Positions 1 to 8,489 of a stretch of 64,000 bases of DNA are shown piece after piece. The position numbers and the translations under genes were made by a program. The DNA is from a bacterium OL-1 (GTDB lineage Bacteria > Actinomycetota > Coriobacteriia > Coriobacteriales > Atopobiaceae): contig LM994627.1 of NCBI GenBank assembly GCA_000752675.2, forward strand, positions 554,429 to 618,428. The letters are read 5' to 3'. Below the pieces are notes generated by a model that saw only the letters and a program-made list of their open reading frames with translations, ran no database searches and was not told the origin of the DNA. Each line of letters opens with the position of its first letter. Position 1 is the stretch's first letter.

Positions 1-691
1 GACTCCCATCTTCATCCTCGTGCCACTGCGCGACCCTGCACACGGAAAGCACCGGCATGTCAAGCCCCGCCTCCCGAGCGGCGGCACCAATCAGAATAGC
101 CGGCCTGAGCGAACCCGCCTCGGTGGAACGGCAGTCGAGAAGAAAGCCGTTACCACTGGGGCGCACCTCGCACGAGACGAGCGTGCGCCCAAGGTCAACG
201 TGCTTTTCCTTCTCGCCGCGCAAATATGTGAGGTTTCCCTTTGCGCGTGCGGCTTCTACCCCCAGGACAAGCGCCTCTACGCTGGTCTCGTCAATCACAT
301 TCACGCTCCATGTGGAGCGCGTGAGCCATGCCTCAAGGGCAGGCAGGCCATAGGGAACATAGGCCGCCGCCGTTGGTGCCAAGAGCGTGGGGCTCGACGC
401 GACAAGCCGGTTGAGCGCCACCTTGGGGTCCACCTCCTCGGTCAGGAAGAGGTCGAAGTACTCCCCCATCGACGCCGCCCCCACGGGAAGGGCCTGCGTG
501 AACTGCAGGCGCATGCGACGCGCGAAGCCGTTGCCAACCGCAAAGGGAAGCTGCGAGCGACGCACGCTTCGGTTGATGGTGTTAATGACCTCGAGGTGCC
601 CCAGATGCGCGAGCCGGCCGTCCTTGCGGTAGCGCACGCGCAGCCGGTACTGGTTGAGCTTGCTGTTGGTGATTGCGACGGTGTTGATCAT
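1..691 (-). CDS. TIGR03936-type radical SAM-associated protein (DUF2344), 3' end missing
   Basis: The frame opens with MINTVAITNSKLNQYRLRV and continues through RYRKDGRLAHLGHLEV to the left edge, so about 230 residues are seen and the C-terminus lies outside the window. The RY.K.G...LGHL.. pattern is the hallmark of DUF2344, a partner domain of the TIGR03960 radical SAM enzyme. Its ATG overlaps the TGA of the upstream radical SAM gene by 4 nt (ATGA), so the two are translationally coupled. The pair commonly precedes ribonuclease E/G in Firmicutes and Actinobacteria, which cannot be checked here. The molecular role of the family is not established. Confidence 0.85.
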   Translation of the reverse strand, partial: MINTVAITNSKLNQYRLRVRYRKDGRLAHLGHLEVINTINRSVRRSQLPFAVGNGFARRMRLQFTQALPVGAASMGEYFDLFLTEEVDPKVALNRLVASSPTLLAPTAAAYVPYGLPALEAWLTRSTWSVNVIDETSVEALVLGVEAARAKGNLTYLRGEKEKHVDLGRTLVSCEVRPSGNGFLLDCRSTEAGSLRPAILIGAAAREAGLDMPVLSVCRVAQWHEDEDGS

Positions 692-2565
692 GCGCGCTCG
701 CCCCAAACCACGTTGGCCACACCAAGCGTGGGACACACACCGCAGCCCACGCAGGAGTCGCGCGTGCAATCCGGTGTGGTGACGCCCTGGGCCGCACGTC
801 GCCACTCGCGCTGAAGGAAGCCCTTAGAGACGCCGGGCGAAGTGTGGTCCCACGGGAGCCTCGCGTCAAGCGGGAAGCCCTCAGACGCAATGGAAGGAAG
901 GTCGTAGCCAAGCTCATGCGCGGCGGCATCCCAGGCGTCATAGTCGAACTCGTTCGTCCATGCGTCAAAGCGGCATCCACGGCGCCATGCGGCAAGCACC
1001 AAGTCAAAGCCCGCGCGTCCCATCTTGGAGAGCGCCCCCTCCACAAGCGAGGTCCTGGGGTCGTGATAGGAGATCTTCACGTCGCGGTCGGTGTTGGCGC
1101 CCAGTAGCAGTCTGGCGCGGCGCTCCACCTCTCCCACCTCGAGCTGCCCCGCCCACTGGAAGGGGGTGTACGCCTTGGGCACAAAGACGGCAACAGAGGC
1201 AGAGACTTGTACCTTGCTCTTCTTGCCACGCCCCACGACCTCGCGGCCTATCTCGAGGACACGATGCGTGGCGGCGGGTATTGCCAGGATGTCCTCGTCT
1301 GTCTCGGTGGGAAGGCCCATCATGAAGTAGAGCTTGACGCGACGCCAGCCGTGCTCGAAGGCGTTTCTCGCAGCGCGCTCGAGGTCCTCCTCGGTCACGT
1401 TCTTGTTGATGACATCACGTAGACGCTGGGTGCCCGCCTCGGGCGCAAAGGTGAGACCGCCGCGCTTGGAGCCAGAGGCGGCGTTTGCCATGTCAACGCC
1501 AAACGAGTCAAGGCGCTGAGAGGGAATCGAGACGCGGATGCCACGACCAGAGAGGCGCTCGTCGAGCTCGTTCAGCATGGGTGCGCACTGCGAGTGGTCC
1601 GTTGTCGAGAGAGACGTGAGGGATAGCTCGTCATAGCCCGTCTCGGCAAGGCCGCGCTCGCTTGCCTCCACCACCTGGTCCATGGGACGCTCTCGCACGG
1701 GACGGTAGGTCATGCCCGCCTGGCAGAAGCGGCACCCACGCGCGCAGCCGCGCAGGACCTCGATGGCAAGGCGGTCCTGGACAATCCCCATGTATGGCAC
1801 GATGTGCTCGGCGCAGGCGGGCGTTGACGCAAAGTCCGCGACGCAGCGCTTGAGTACGACCTCTGGTGCACCGGATCCAGGCTTGGGCACGGCGTAGCCC
1901 CAACGCGTCGACGTGCTGTCCACGACCACGTCGTAGAGCGAGGGCACGTAGACGCCCTGGATGCGCGAAAGCGCAAGGAGGATGTTCTCGCGCGATGCCC
2001 CGACAGATCTGGCATCGCGAACGCAAGCGGCAATCTCGACGATGGCGTCCTCGCCATCGCCCAGCAGGATCGCATCGAACATGGGGGCAAGCGGCTCCGC
2101 ATTCCACACGGAAGGACCGCCGGCGATGACTATTGCATCGTCCTCGGCGCGATCAGCCGCGCGAACGGGAATACCGGCGAGGTCGAGGGTCTCCATGATG
2201 TTCGTAGCCACAAGCTCGTGGGCAAGCGTGAAGCCCACCAGGTCAAAGGAGGCCAGCGGGGCCGCAGACTCGAGGGCAAGCAGCGGCACGTGACGCTCGC
2301 GCATGAGGTCTGCCATGTCATGCCAGGGCAGATAGCAGCGCTCGCAGGAGATGCCATCGGCGCCGTTGAGGGCGTCGTAAAGAATCGATATGCCCAGGTT
2401 GGGCTGGCCGACCTCATAGGCGTCGGGATAGACGAGACACGCATGGAAGGGGCCAGGCTGCTCCTCGACGGCGCCCCACTCGTGATCGAGGTAGCGCGAG
2501 GGCTTCTCGACAAGCGGCAGCAGGGGCTCGATGAGCCGGAAGAGGTCCTCTCTTGCTAGGCGCAC
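688..2565 (-). CDS. TIGR03960-type B12-binding-domain radical SAM protein
   Basis: The protein has 625 residues. The N-terminal half resembles a cobalamin-binding-like fold (VYPDAYEVGQPNLG, LGDGEDAIVE). It is followed by a radical SAM CxxxCxxC cluster motif at C274, C278 and C281 (RGCARGCRFCQAGM). The C-terminus carries another Cys group (DCTRDSCVGCGVC), typical of the family and a possible second Fe-S site. The start is GTG at 2565, two bases after the stop of the DUF697 gene and preceded by GGGTGAG. It is coupled by ATGA to the DUF2344 gene. The substrate is unknown. In genomes with this pair it is usually near rng/rne and ribosomal genes, which suggests an RNA or ribosome-linked modification (inference). 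Confidence 0.88.
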   Translation of the reverse strand: MRLAREDLFRLIEPLLPLVEKPSRYLDHEWGAVEEQPGPFHACLVYPDAYEVGQPNLGISILYDALNGADGISCERCYLPWHDMADLMRERHVPLLALESAAPLASFDLVGFTLAHELVATNIMETLDLAGIPVRAADRAEDDAIVIAGGPSVWNAEPLAPMFDAILLGDGEDAIVEIAACVRDARSVGASRENILLALSRIQGVYVPSLYDVVVDSTSTRWGYAVPKPGSGAPEVVLKRCVADFASTPACAEHIVPYMGIVQDRLAIEVLRGCARGCRFCQAGMTYRPVRERPMDQVVEASERGLAETGYDELSLTSLSTTDHSQCAPMLNELDERLSGRGIRVSIPSQRLDSFGVDMANAASGSKRGGLTFAPEAGTQRLRDVINKNVTEEDLERAARNAFEHGWRRVKLYFMMGLPTETDEDILAIPAATHRVLEIGREVVGRGKKSKVQVSASVAVFVPKAYTPFQWAGQLEVGEVERRARLLLGANTDRDVKISYHDPRTSLVEGALSKMGRAGFDLVLAAWRRGCRFDAWTNEFDYDAWDAAAHELGYDLPSIASEGFPLDARLPWDHTSPGVSKGFLQREWRRAAQGVTTPDCTRDSCVGCGVCPTLGVANVVWGERA

Positions 2566-2567
2566 GG

Positions 2568-3572
2568 CTACTCACCCCTGCCCACGGAGCCGTCGGGACA
2601 GAGCACCACGTACGGCAGAGCAGAGGCGTGCCCAGCTCGGGCATGCCTGCCATCCTCCTGCTTGTGAGCGTGCTCACCGGACCTCTTGGGAAGCTCGAGG
2701 TGACGCGCCGGCGCCTGGCGGGAGATCTCCTCGCCATGCGGGCGGAGCGAACCATCCTCGAAGTCAAAGCGAACCTGCAGCGCGCGTGCCGTAGCCACGG
2801 TGCCGGCATAGCCCATGGCACCCTTGAACGCCCAGCCAAGGCCGGGAACAACGCGCGAGACAGCGCGGGCCAGCGCACGGTAGCCAAAGCCGGCGCCAAC
2901 CACGCCCGCGAGCTCCAGCGCACGCGAGGGGTCGAGGCCACGCCCATAGGCAACCGCGATGTCGAGGGCGAGCTTTGCCTGGTTTGCCGTCATGACCGCC
3001 ATGTCAGAGCCTGGGATGAGGGTCACAGCCCCCACGGCAGCATTCTCCATGGCGCAGCGCCTCACCAGCGAGTCGACCTCAGCAGGACGGCAGAAGGGGA
3101 AGTTTGCCGCAAGTGCCAGGCCTTTGTCGGTGGCTCCCACGAGCCAGGTGCCAAGCCGTGGAACCAGCGCGAGGGCATCCGCACATGCAAGGACTTCCAG
3201 GAAGGGCAAGGCCTCCTCGGGAAGCTCGACGTCGGGGACCTCGACCGCTGACTCCGCCACGAGCGCCACGGGCACGGCGCGCCTGGCAGCATCGCGGGCA
3301 AGCGCGGCCTCGGCAGCGGTCTGCTCTCCGCACACAATCACCAGGGCGTCGGGGGCCACACCATCGGGAGCGGGTGCGTCTACAGGCCGGACGTCCACGA
3401 TGCCTGTCGCCTCACGAGCGACAAGAGCCTCCTTGATGGCAAGCACAAGCCCTCGGGGTGCGCCCGACGAGATGCGCACCCACACGCGCACGGCCTCAGA
3501 CCCGCCCTCGCGGGCATCCCTGCCTGCGCCGGCGACCTCCAGAATCTTTCCCCATGGAATCTTGCGCGCCAT
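2568..3572 (-). CDS. DUF697 (YcjF-like) domain protein
   Basis: The protein has 334 residues and starts at ATG 3572 behind a strong AAGGAGG. The middle and C-terminal half (roughly residues 160-265) fit DUF697: paired hydrophobic helices, the string LDIAVAYGRGLDPSRALEL, and IPG/VPG..WAFKGAMGYAGT before the last helix. DUF697 proteins are often next to or fused with small GTPases, but no GTPase G-motifs are present in this protein. It ends 2 nt before the radical SAM gene and follows rodA by 24 nt, so it probably shares the elongasome transcript. The last 50 residues are His/Arg-rich and polar. Function unknown. Confidence 0.7.
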   Translation of the reverse strand: MARKIPWGKILEVAGAGRDAREGGSEAVRVWVRISSGAPRGLVLAIKEALVAREATGIVDVRPVDAPAPDGVAPDALVIVCGEQTAAEAALARDAARRAVPVALVAESAVEVPDVELPEEALPFLEVLACADALALVPRLGTWLVGATDKGLALAANFPFCRPAEVDSLVRRCAMENAAVGAVTLIPGSDMAVMTANQAKLALDIAVAYGRGLDPSRALELAGVVGAGFGYRALARAVSRVVPGLGWAFKGAMGYAGTVATARALQVRFDFEDGSLRPHGEEISRQAPARHLELPKRSGEHAHKQEDGRHARAGHASALPYVVLCPDGSVGRGE

Positions 3573-3596
3573 AATCCTCCTTACGACCGGCCGCCG

Positions 3597-4814
3597 CTAG
3601 GCGGACTTCTGCCGGTGCCTCCACACAGACTGTACCATCCCCACGGCCATGAGCTGCGCAATCATGGAGGTTGCGCCATAGCTGATGAACGGGAGCGGAA
3701 TGCCCGTGATGGGCATGATGCCCATGCACATGCCCACCTCCTCAAGCACCTGGAACGTCCACATGGCGGCGCAGCCCACGCACACGAGCTTGCCAAACAT
3801 AGACTCGCAACGCATGCCCAAAAGTATTGTCGAGAGAATCATCCACGCAAAGAGCCCGAGCAGCACGACGCCCCCAACAAAGCCAAACTCCTCGGCGAGG
3901 AGGGCAAAGACGAAGTCTGTCTGGGCCTCGGGAAGAAAGCCGTTACCCGCCTGAGTGGCGCCGCCAATGCCCTTGCCGAGAAGCCCGCCAGACCCTACGG
4001 CGATCTTTGCCTGCTGCAGGTTGTACCCGTTATTTGTGGGGTCAACAGAGGGGTCGACAAACACGATGAGGCGGTTGAGCTGGTAGGTCTTCAGGATATG
4101 CGGGAAGCCGTCGAGCATGGACGTCACGATGATGGCGGCAGCGCCAACAACGATGAGCGCAATGGTCACGAGGACCCAGCTGCGCTTGGCACCCGAGCAA
4201 ATGATGATCGTTGCACCAAACACCAGAAGCACCAGGCCGGTGCCAAGGTCTGGCTGGAGAAGAATCAAGCCAAAGGGCACCAGGAGGATCGCACAGAGCC
4301 GCACGTAGTCGCGAAGCGACTCGATCTTTCCGTTGTACTGGGCACCAAGCGCCGCCATGAGGTAAATCACCACGAGCTTGGCGAGCTCAGAGGGCTGAAA
4401 CGTGATGCCAATGCCTGGCACCTTGACCCAGCCCGTGATGCCCTTCGCCGAGTAGCTGAGGCCGGGGATCTTGGGTGCGATCATGAGGATGCAGGCAATG
4501 ATGAGGAGCGTGCGCGTCATGCCCTGGAGGTTTCGGTAGTCATAGCGCCATACGAGCACGGCACCCACGAGGCCCATGGCAATGCCCACGAGGTGTCTGG
4601 GGAAGTTTGCCTCGGGAATTGTGAGGGACGCAGACCAGATGACAACCACGCCATAGACCACGAGAAGCAGCGCTGGAATGAGCTGCGAGAGGTAGAGCCC
4701 GCCCAAGGTCTTGCCAAGCCGGCCGGAGCCCGTGGTCGCCCTTCTCGAGGAACCCCGGTTGAGGTGGTTGCTTGCAGAATTGAGAAGCCCTTGCCTTCTT
4801 GCCATGTTTGCCAT
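3597..4814 (-). CDS. rodA: Peptidoglycan glycosyltransferase RodA (SEDS family)
   Basis: RodA polymerises lipid II into glycan strands with PBP2 and MreBCD during lateral wall growth. The 405-residue product has about ten hydrophobic segments and SEDS signatures: GVKVPGIG-like loop with FQPSELAKLVVI, LLQPDLGTGLVLL, and the C-terminal GIPLPFISYGATS. I chose ATG 4814 because GGGGAGG sits 7 nt upstream. An upstream in-frame extension to 5048 would lie inside mrdA and is low-quality sequence. It begins 13 nt after the mrdA stop. The soluble N-terminus (MANMARRQ...) is rather long for the family but not exceptional. Confidence 0.95.
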   Translation of the reverse strand: MANMARRQGLLNSASNHLNRGSSRRATTGSGRLGKTLGGLYLSQLIPALLLVVYGVVVIWSASLTIPEANFPRHLVGIAMGLVGAVLVWRYDYRNLQGMTRTLLIIACILMIAPKIPGLSYSAKGITGWVKVPGIGITFQPSELAKLVVIYLMAALGAQYNGKIESLRDYVRLCAILLVPFGLILLQPDLGTGLVLLVFGATIIICSGAKRSWVLVTIALIVVGAAAIIVTSMLDGFPHILKTYQLNRLIVFVDPSVDPTNNGYNLQQAKIAVGSGGLLGKGIGGATQAGNGFLPEAQTDFVFALLAEEFGFVGGVVLLGLFAWMILSTILLGMRCESMFGKLVCVGCAAMWTFQVLEEVGMCMGIMPITGIPLPFISYGATSMIAQLMAVGMVQSVWRHRQKSA

Positions 4815-4827
4815 GAGTCCGCCTCCC

Positions 4828-6861
4828 CTACCGGTCGACGTTGGTCGTGTCGTAGGAGACGTCATCCGGCTGACCGTAGATGGCACCGATGATGTCGCGG
4901 ACCACGTACATTGCAGACGAGGCACCCGAGAGAACGCGGTCCATGTTTGCACCAATCGCGTACTTGGGATTCTCGGCAGGCACAAACGCCATGAACCAAC
5001 CAACAGGCTCGCCCACGGAGGTCTGCTCTGCCGTGCCGGTCTTGCCACGTACGGCGACGTCTAGGTTGGTCCAGTGGGCCGCCTGGGTGGCAGACTCCTG
5101 GTAAACAACGCCGGAGAGGCCCTCGTCGACAACGTCGAGGTTGGCCGAGTCCTCGTCGGCGTTGATGATGACTTCCGGGTTGTAGTCGATGACGGTTCCT
5201 GAGCCCGTGGCGCTCTTGACGCTCTTGAGCACGTGCGGCTTGTAGATTGGCCCGCGGTTGGCGATGCCCGCATATGCGTCGACCATCTGCATGCACGTGA
5301 CGAGAAGGTCGCCCTGGCCAATGGCAAGGTTGCAGTTGTCGCCGCCTTGCCAGGTGCGCTGCTCATCCGTAGCGCTGGACCAGTAGTTCCACTTCCAGTC
5401 GGCGTCGGGGACGCGGCCTTCCACCTCGCTAGGAAGGTCTATGCCCGTGAGGGAGCCCAAGCCAAACTTCTTGAAGGTGTCCTGCATGCCCTCAGGGTGG
5501 TCCTGGTCGTAGTAGAAGCCCTTGCCTATCTCGTAGAAGACGACATCGCAGGAGTAGGTGATGCCCGTCACAAGGTTCATCTCGCCGTGGCCAGTTGTCC
5601 ACCAGCACTTCATGGGGTAGGCGTCGCCAAAGCCCGTCCACCAGCCGGTGCAGTACCACGAGGAGCTGGCTGTGGCGATCCCGTAGCTCAGCGCGGCGAG
5701 GGTGGTGAGGGACTTGATGATTGAGCCAGAGGGGTACTGCCCCGAAATCGCACGGTTCATGAGCGGGTAGTTTGCGTCCTCGGACTGCAGCGACTCCCAG
5801 TCGCTGGTCGAGATGCCGCCCACAAAGATGCTCGGGTTGTAGGTAGGGTAGCTTGCCATGGCGATGACCTCGCCATTTGTGCAGTCGATGGCGACGGCGC
5901 AGGCACCCGTGGCAGAGTATCCGGCCTTTTGCTGGTACTCGGCCACCTTGACTAAGGACTCCTCCGCCGCCTTCTGAACGTCCATGTCCAGCGTGAGCAC
6001 CACGTCAGAGCCGCTACGTGGTTCTACGTAGGTGGAGTAGTCAAGCACGTTGCCGTCTGCGTCAACGTAGACGGTCTGCTCGCCCGCAACACCCTGCAGC
6101 ACGCTCTCATACTGGAGCTCGACGCCCGACTGCCCCACGGTGTCGCCAGAGCTGTAGTGGACGGCGCCCTCATCGGAAGAGTCCATAGAGTTGAGCTGGT
6201 CAGAGGTAACGGTACCGGTGTAGCCCACAACGTGCGCGGCAAGGGAGCCGTAGGGGTAGGAGCGTTGGGTCCTCTCAGCCACCGAGACGCCCGTGAATAC
6301 GGTGGGGTGCTCGCCCAGGAACGCCACGACACGCCGGGAGACGTCGACAGCCACCGAACGCAGGCTCTGGGCACCTGCCGAGGAGTCCTCGACCTTGCGT
6401 TTGACGGCCAGGGCAGGCATGCCAATCAGGTTGCCGATGAGCGTGAGCTCGATGTCGTCGTTGGCGACATCCGCCTCAGCGAGGACCGTAAGGCTCGAGC
6501 GGTTGGTGACAATCTCCTTGCCGTTGCGGTCGAGGATGCGCCCACGCGGTGCCGGAACCGAGACGGTGCGTGTGCGGTTGGACTCGGCCTGCTTGGTGTA
6601 CTCGTCGGAGGACAAAAGCTGCATGGACCAGAGCTTGCCCAGGAGGACGGCAAAGATTCCTCCGGTGACGGCAGCCTGACCCACAAGGCGTCCCTGGGTG
6701 GTTGTCTCGGCGGACGTGTCGGAGCCGCCCGAGGCCTTAGGGCCGTTGCCCCCAATATCAAACTTGAAGTTGGTCTCGGAGCGTCCAAAGACGAGGAACA
6801 CAGCGACAAGAGCCGCCGCCACCGCGACGCAGACGATGATGATAATGACCGTGAAACTCAT
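4828..6861 (-). CDS. mrdA: Penicillin-binding protein 2 (class B transpeptidase of the elongasome)
   Basis: The protein has 677 residues and cross-links new peptidoglycan together with RodA. Visible motifs are the dimerisation start PAPRGRILDRNGKEI (about 103-117), the catalytic SIIK with Ser380 and Lys383, SCD as the second motif (SxD is also used by E. coli PBP2) and KTGTAEQ near the C-terminus. It carries two N-terminal hydrophobic segments (about 4-26 and 59-80) separated by a polar Gly/Ser/Thr linker, whereas PBP2 normally has one. Start ATG 6861 follows AGGG. It lies between mreD and rodA in the usual order. Confidence 0.94.
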   Translation of the reverse strand: MSFTVIIIIVCVAVAAALVAVFLVFGRSETNFKFDIGGNGPKASGGSDTSAETTTQGRLVGQAAVTGGIFAVLLGKLWSMQLLSSDEYTKQAESNRTRTVSVPAPRGRILDRNGKEIVTNRSSLTVLAEADVANDDIELTLIGNLIGMPALAVKRKVEDSSAGAQSLRSVAVDVSRRVVAFLGEHPTVFTGVSVAERTQRSYPYGSLAAHVVGYTGTVTSDQLNSMDSSDEGAVHYSSGDTVGQSGVELQYESVLQGVAGEQTVYVDADGNVLDYSTYVEPRSGSDVVLTLDMDVQKAAEESLVKVAEYQQKAGYSATGACAVAIDCTNGEVIAMASYPTYNPSIFVGGISTSDWESLQSEDANYPLMNRAISGQYPSGSIIKSLTTLAALSYGIATASSSWYCTGWWTGFGDAYPMKCWWTTGHGEMNLVTGITYSCDVVFYEIGKGFYYDQDHPEGMQDTFKKFGLGSLTGIDLPSEVEGRVPDADWKWNYWSSATDEQRTWQGGDNCNLAIGQGDLLVTCMQMVDAYAGIANRGPIYKPHVLKSVKSATGSGTVIDYNPEVIINADEDSANLDVVDEGLSGVVYQESATQAAHWTNLDVAVRGKTGTAEQTSVGEPVGWFMAFVPAENPKYAIGANMDRVLSGASSAMYVVRDIIGAIYGQPDDVSYDTTNVDR

Positions 6862-6870
6862 GATCCGACC

Positions 6871-7431
6871 CTAGAGACCCCTGGTGCTGAGGTGCGAACC
6901 ACCGCGGTGCCGGCCGCCCATCGAGAGGTTGGGCCCGCCGCCAGTGGAACGCGAATAGAACCAGGCAAAAGGCAGGAAAGCGATGATGGTGAGAAGTGTC
7001 GTGGGAAGCGTGCGGAGGACGATCACGTCGAGAAGCGACGAGGACTGCCCCATCATGAGCATCGCAAGGTGGTAGACGAGAGACACCACGAGGGTGGCGA
7101 TCGAGAACTCGGCGACACTCGCGCCAAACTCGCCAGCCATGCGGTTTCTCCCCTCCTGGCCCATCACGTAGGCTGCGGCAGCGCAAAGTCCTGCCATGAG
7201 CCCGATGGGCCCCGTGGTCGAAAGGTCAAAGAAAAGCCCCACGAAGAAGCCCGCAAGGACGCCCCTCCGTCCACCCACGTTAAAAGCAACGCACAAGGTG
7301 AAGATGAGAGCGAAGTTGGCACGGCCATTGCCGATGCCAATGTTGGGCGCAAGCGCAAGCTGCAGCACAGCGCACACGATGGCGAGGACGAGCGTGCCCC
7401 GCCGGTCCCTGTTCTTATCGGCCACCTGCAT
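6871..7431 (-). CDS. mreD: Rod shape-determining protein MreD
   Basis: This small integral membrane protein (186 residues) has about five or six hydrophobic segments and bridges MreC to the elongasome. The family pattern is seen in the N-terminal helix, in the loop GRRGVLAGFFVGLFFDLSTT (G..G...G...D is typical of MreD) and in the length. It starts at ATG 7431 behind a run of G residues (GGAGGGGGG) and begins 15 nt after the mreC stop. The last 25 residues (Gly/Arg/His-rich) extend beyond the membrane part. The assignment rests on context as much as on sequence, because MreD is poorly conserved. Confidence 0.88.
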   Translation of the reverse strand: MQVADKNRDRRGTLVLAIVCAVLQLALAPNIGIGNGRANFALIFTLCVAFNVGGRRGVLAGFFVGLFFDLSTTGPIGLMAGLCAAAAYVMGQEGRNRMAGEFGASVAEFSIATLVVSLVYHLAMLMMGQSSSLLDVIVLRTLPTTLLTIIAFLPFAWFYSRSTGGGPNLSMGGRHRGGSHLSTRGL

Positions 7432-7446
7432 GGCGAGCCCCCCTCC

Positions 7447-8487
7447 CTAGTCTCCCGTGGACGTGATCGACGTGGTTGTCGACGACGTGGTAGACGTGCC
7501 AGTGGTTGAACTGCTGTCGGTGCTCGAAGAGTCCGTGCTGGTAGAGTCTGTACTCGTGGAGTCGGTCGTGCTCTCAGAGGTCTCCTGGGCATCAGCTGCC
7601 GCAACGTCCTCGGAGGTCGCGACCTGCGAGTCAGTGAGCGAAGTAATGACGAGGACCTCCTCGGCATTCTCGGTGTGGGCGTACGGCTCGACCACGATCG
7701 TGTAGTACATGGAACCGGGGTTCTTCTCGACGCTGGTGACCTTGCCAAGCGGCAGACCCTTGGGGAAGACTCCGCCTAGGCCACTCGTAACCACGATGTC
7801 GCCCACCTCGACCGTCTGGTCGGTGCGGATCATGTCGAGGCTCACCTCGCCAGCGGCAGAACCATTTAGCATGCCCTGGGCCCTGCTCGACTGGACTATG
7901 GCCGAGATACTCGAGGACTCGTCGGTCACCAGGAGCACCGTGGAGGACGTGGCGCTGCACTCGACAATCTGGCCTATGACGCCAGAGGACGAGGTCACGG
8001 GCATGCCTACGGAGAGACCCGAGCTGGTGCCCTTGTCGATAGTGACGGTCGAGGACCACGAGTCACTCGAGCCCGAGATGATATGGGCTGCAGTCGACTG
8101 CAGGTTGTAGGTGCTCTGAAGGTCGAGAAGCCCCTGCAGGCGCGTAGCCGTCTGCTCTGCCTCCTCGAGTTCGGCGTTCCTGCTACGCAGCTGGTCATTC
8201 TCCGCCTCGAGCTCCGAGAGCGTAGCCTGGTCGGCCGTGAGGTTGGAGAAGATGTTTCCCAGCCCCTGGAATGGCATGGAGATGGCAGAGCCCACCAGGC
8301 GCACCGGCGTGGTGATGGTCTGGAAGCCGCCGCGAACGGCAGCGAGCGGGCCATCCTCACCCGTACGAACGCCAACGGTGATAAGCACGACCGAGATAAT
8401 AAGGCACACGACAAGCTCGCGCCCACCCGTGCCCTGGCTGTTGTTTCCCAGCCCCGAGGACGGGGCCCGGCTTCCTCCGAGCGGCAC
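7447..8487 (-). CDS. mreC: Rod shape-determining protein MreC with Ser/Thr-rich tail
   Basis: MreC is the periplasm/wall-side scaffold of the elongasome. The 346-residue protein has a single N-terminal membrane helix (about 25-42), then a coiled coil (LSELEAENDQLRSRNAELEE, about 90-120) and the beta-domain core with GVIGQIVE and VVTSGLGGVFPKGLPLGKV, a conserved MreC signature. The final 55 or so residues are almost only Ser, Thr, Asp and Gly and are predicted to be disordered. The start is GTG 8487, 2 nt after the mreB stop. No strong ribosome binding site is visible, so expression probably depends on coupling to mreB. Confidence 0.94.
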   Translation of the reverse strand: MPLGGSRAPSSGLGNNSQGTGGRELVVCLIISVVLITVGVRTGEDGPLAAVRGGFQTITTPVRLVGSAISMPFQGLGNIFSNLTADQATLSELEAENDQLRSRNAELEEAEQTATRLQGLLDLQSTYNLQSTAAHIISGSSDSWSSTVTIDKGTSSGLSVGMPVTSSSGVIGQIVECSATSSTVLLVTDESSSISAIVQSSRAQGMLNGSAAGEVSLDMIRTDQTVEVGDIVVTSGLGGVFPKGLPLGKVTSVEKNPGSMYYTIVVEPYAHTENAEEVLVITSLTDSQVATSEDVAAADAQETSESTTDSTSTDSTSTDSSSTDSSSTTGTSTTSSTTTSITSTGD

Positions 8488-8489
8488 GC

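Noticed and set aside
20-814. Long plus-strand frame opposite the start-edge gene
   Set aside because: It is the complement of the DUF2344 and radical SAM genes. It has no ribosome binding site and no domain, and the minus strand is clearly coding.
4815-5048. N-terminal extension of RodA
   Set aside because: It overlaps the mrdA coding end and has no SD. ATG 4814 has a strong SD.
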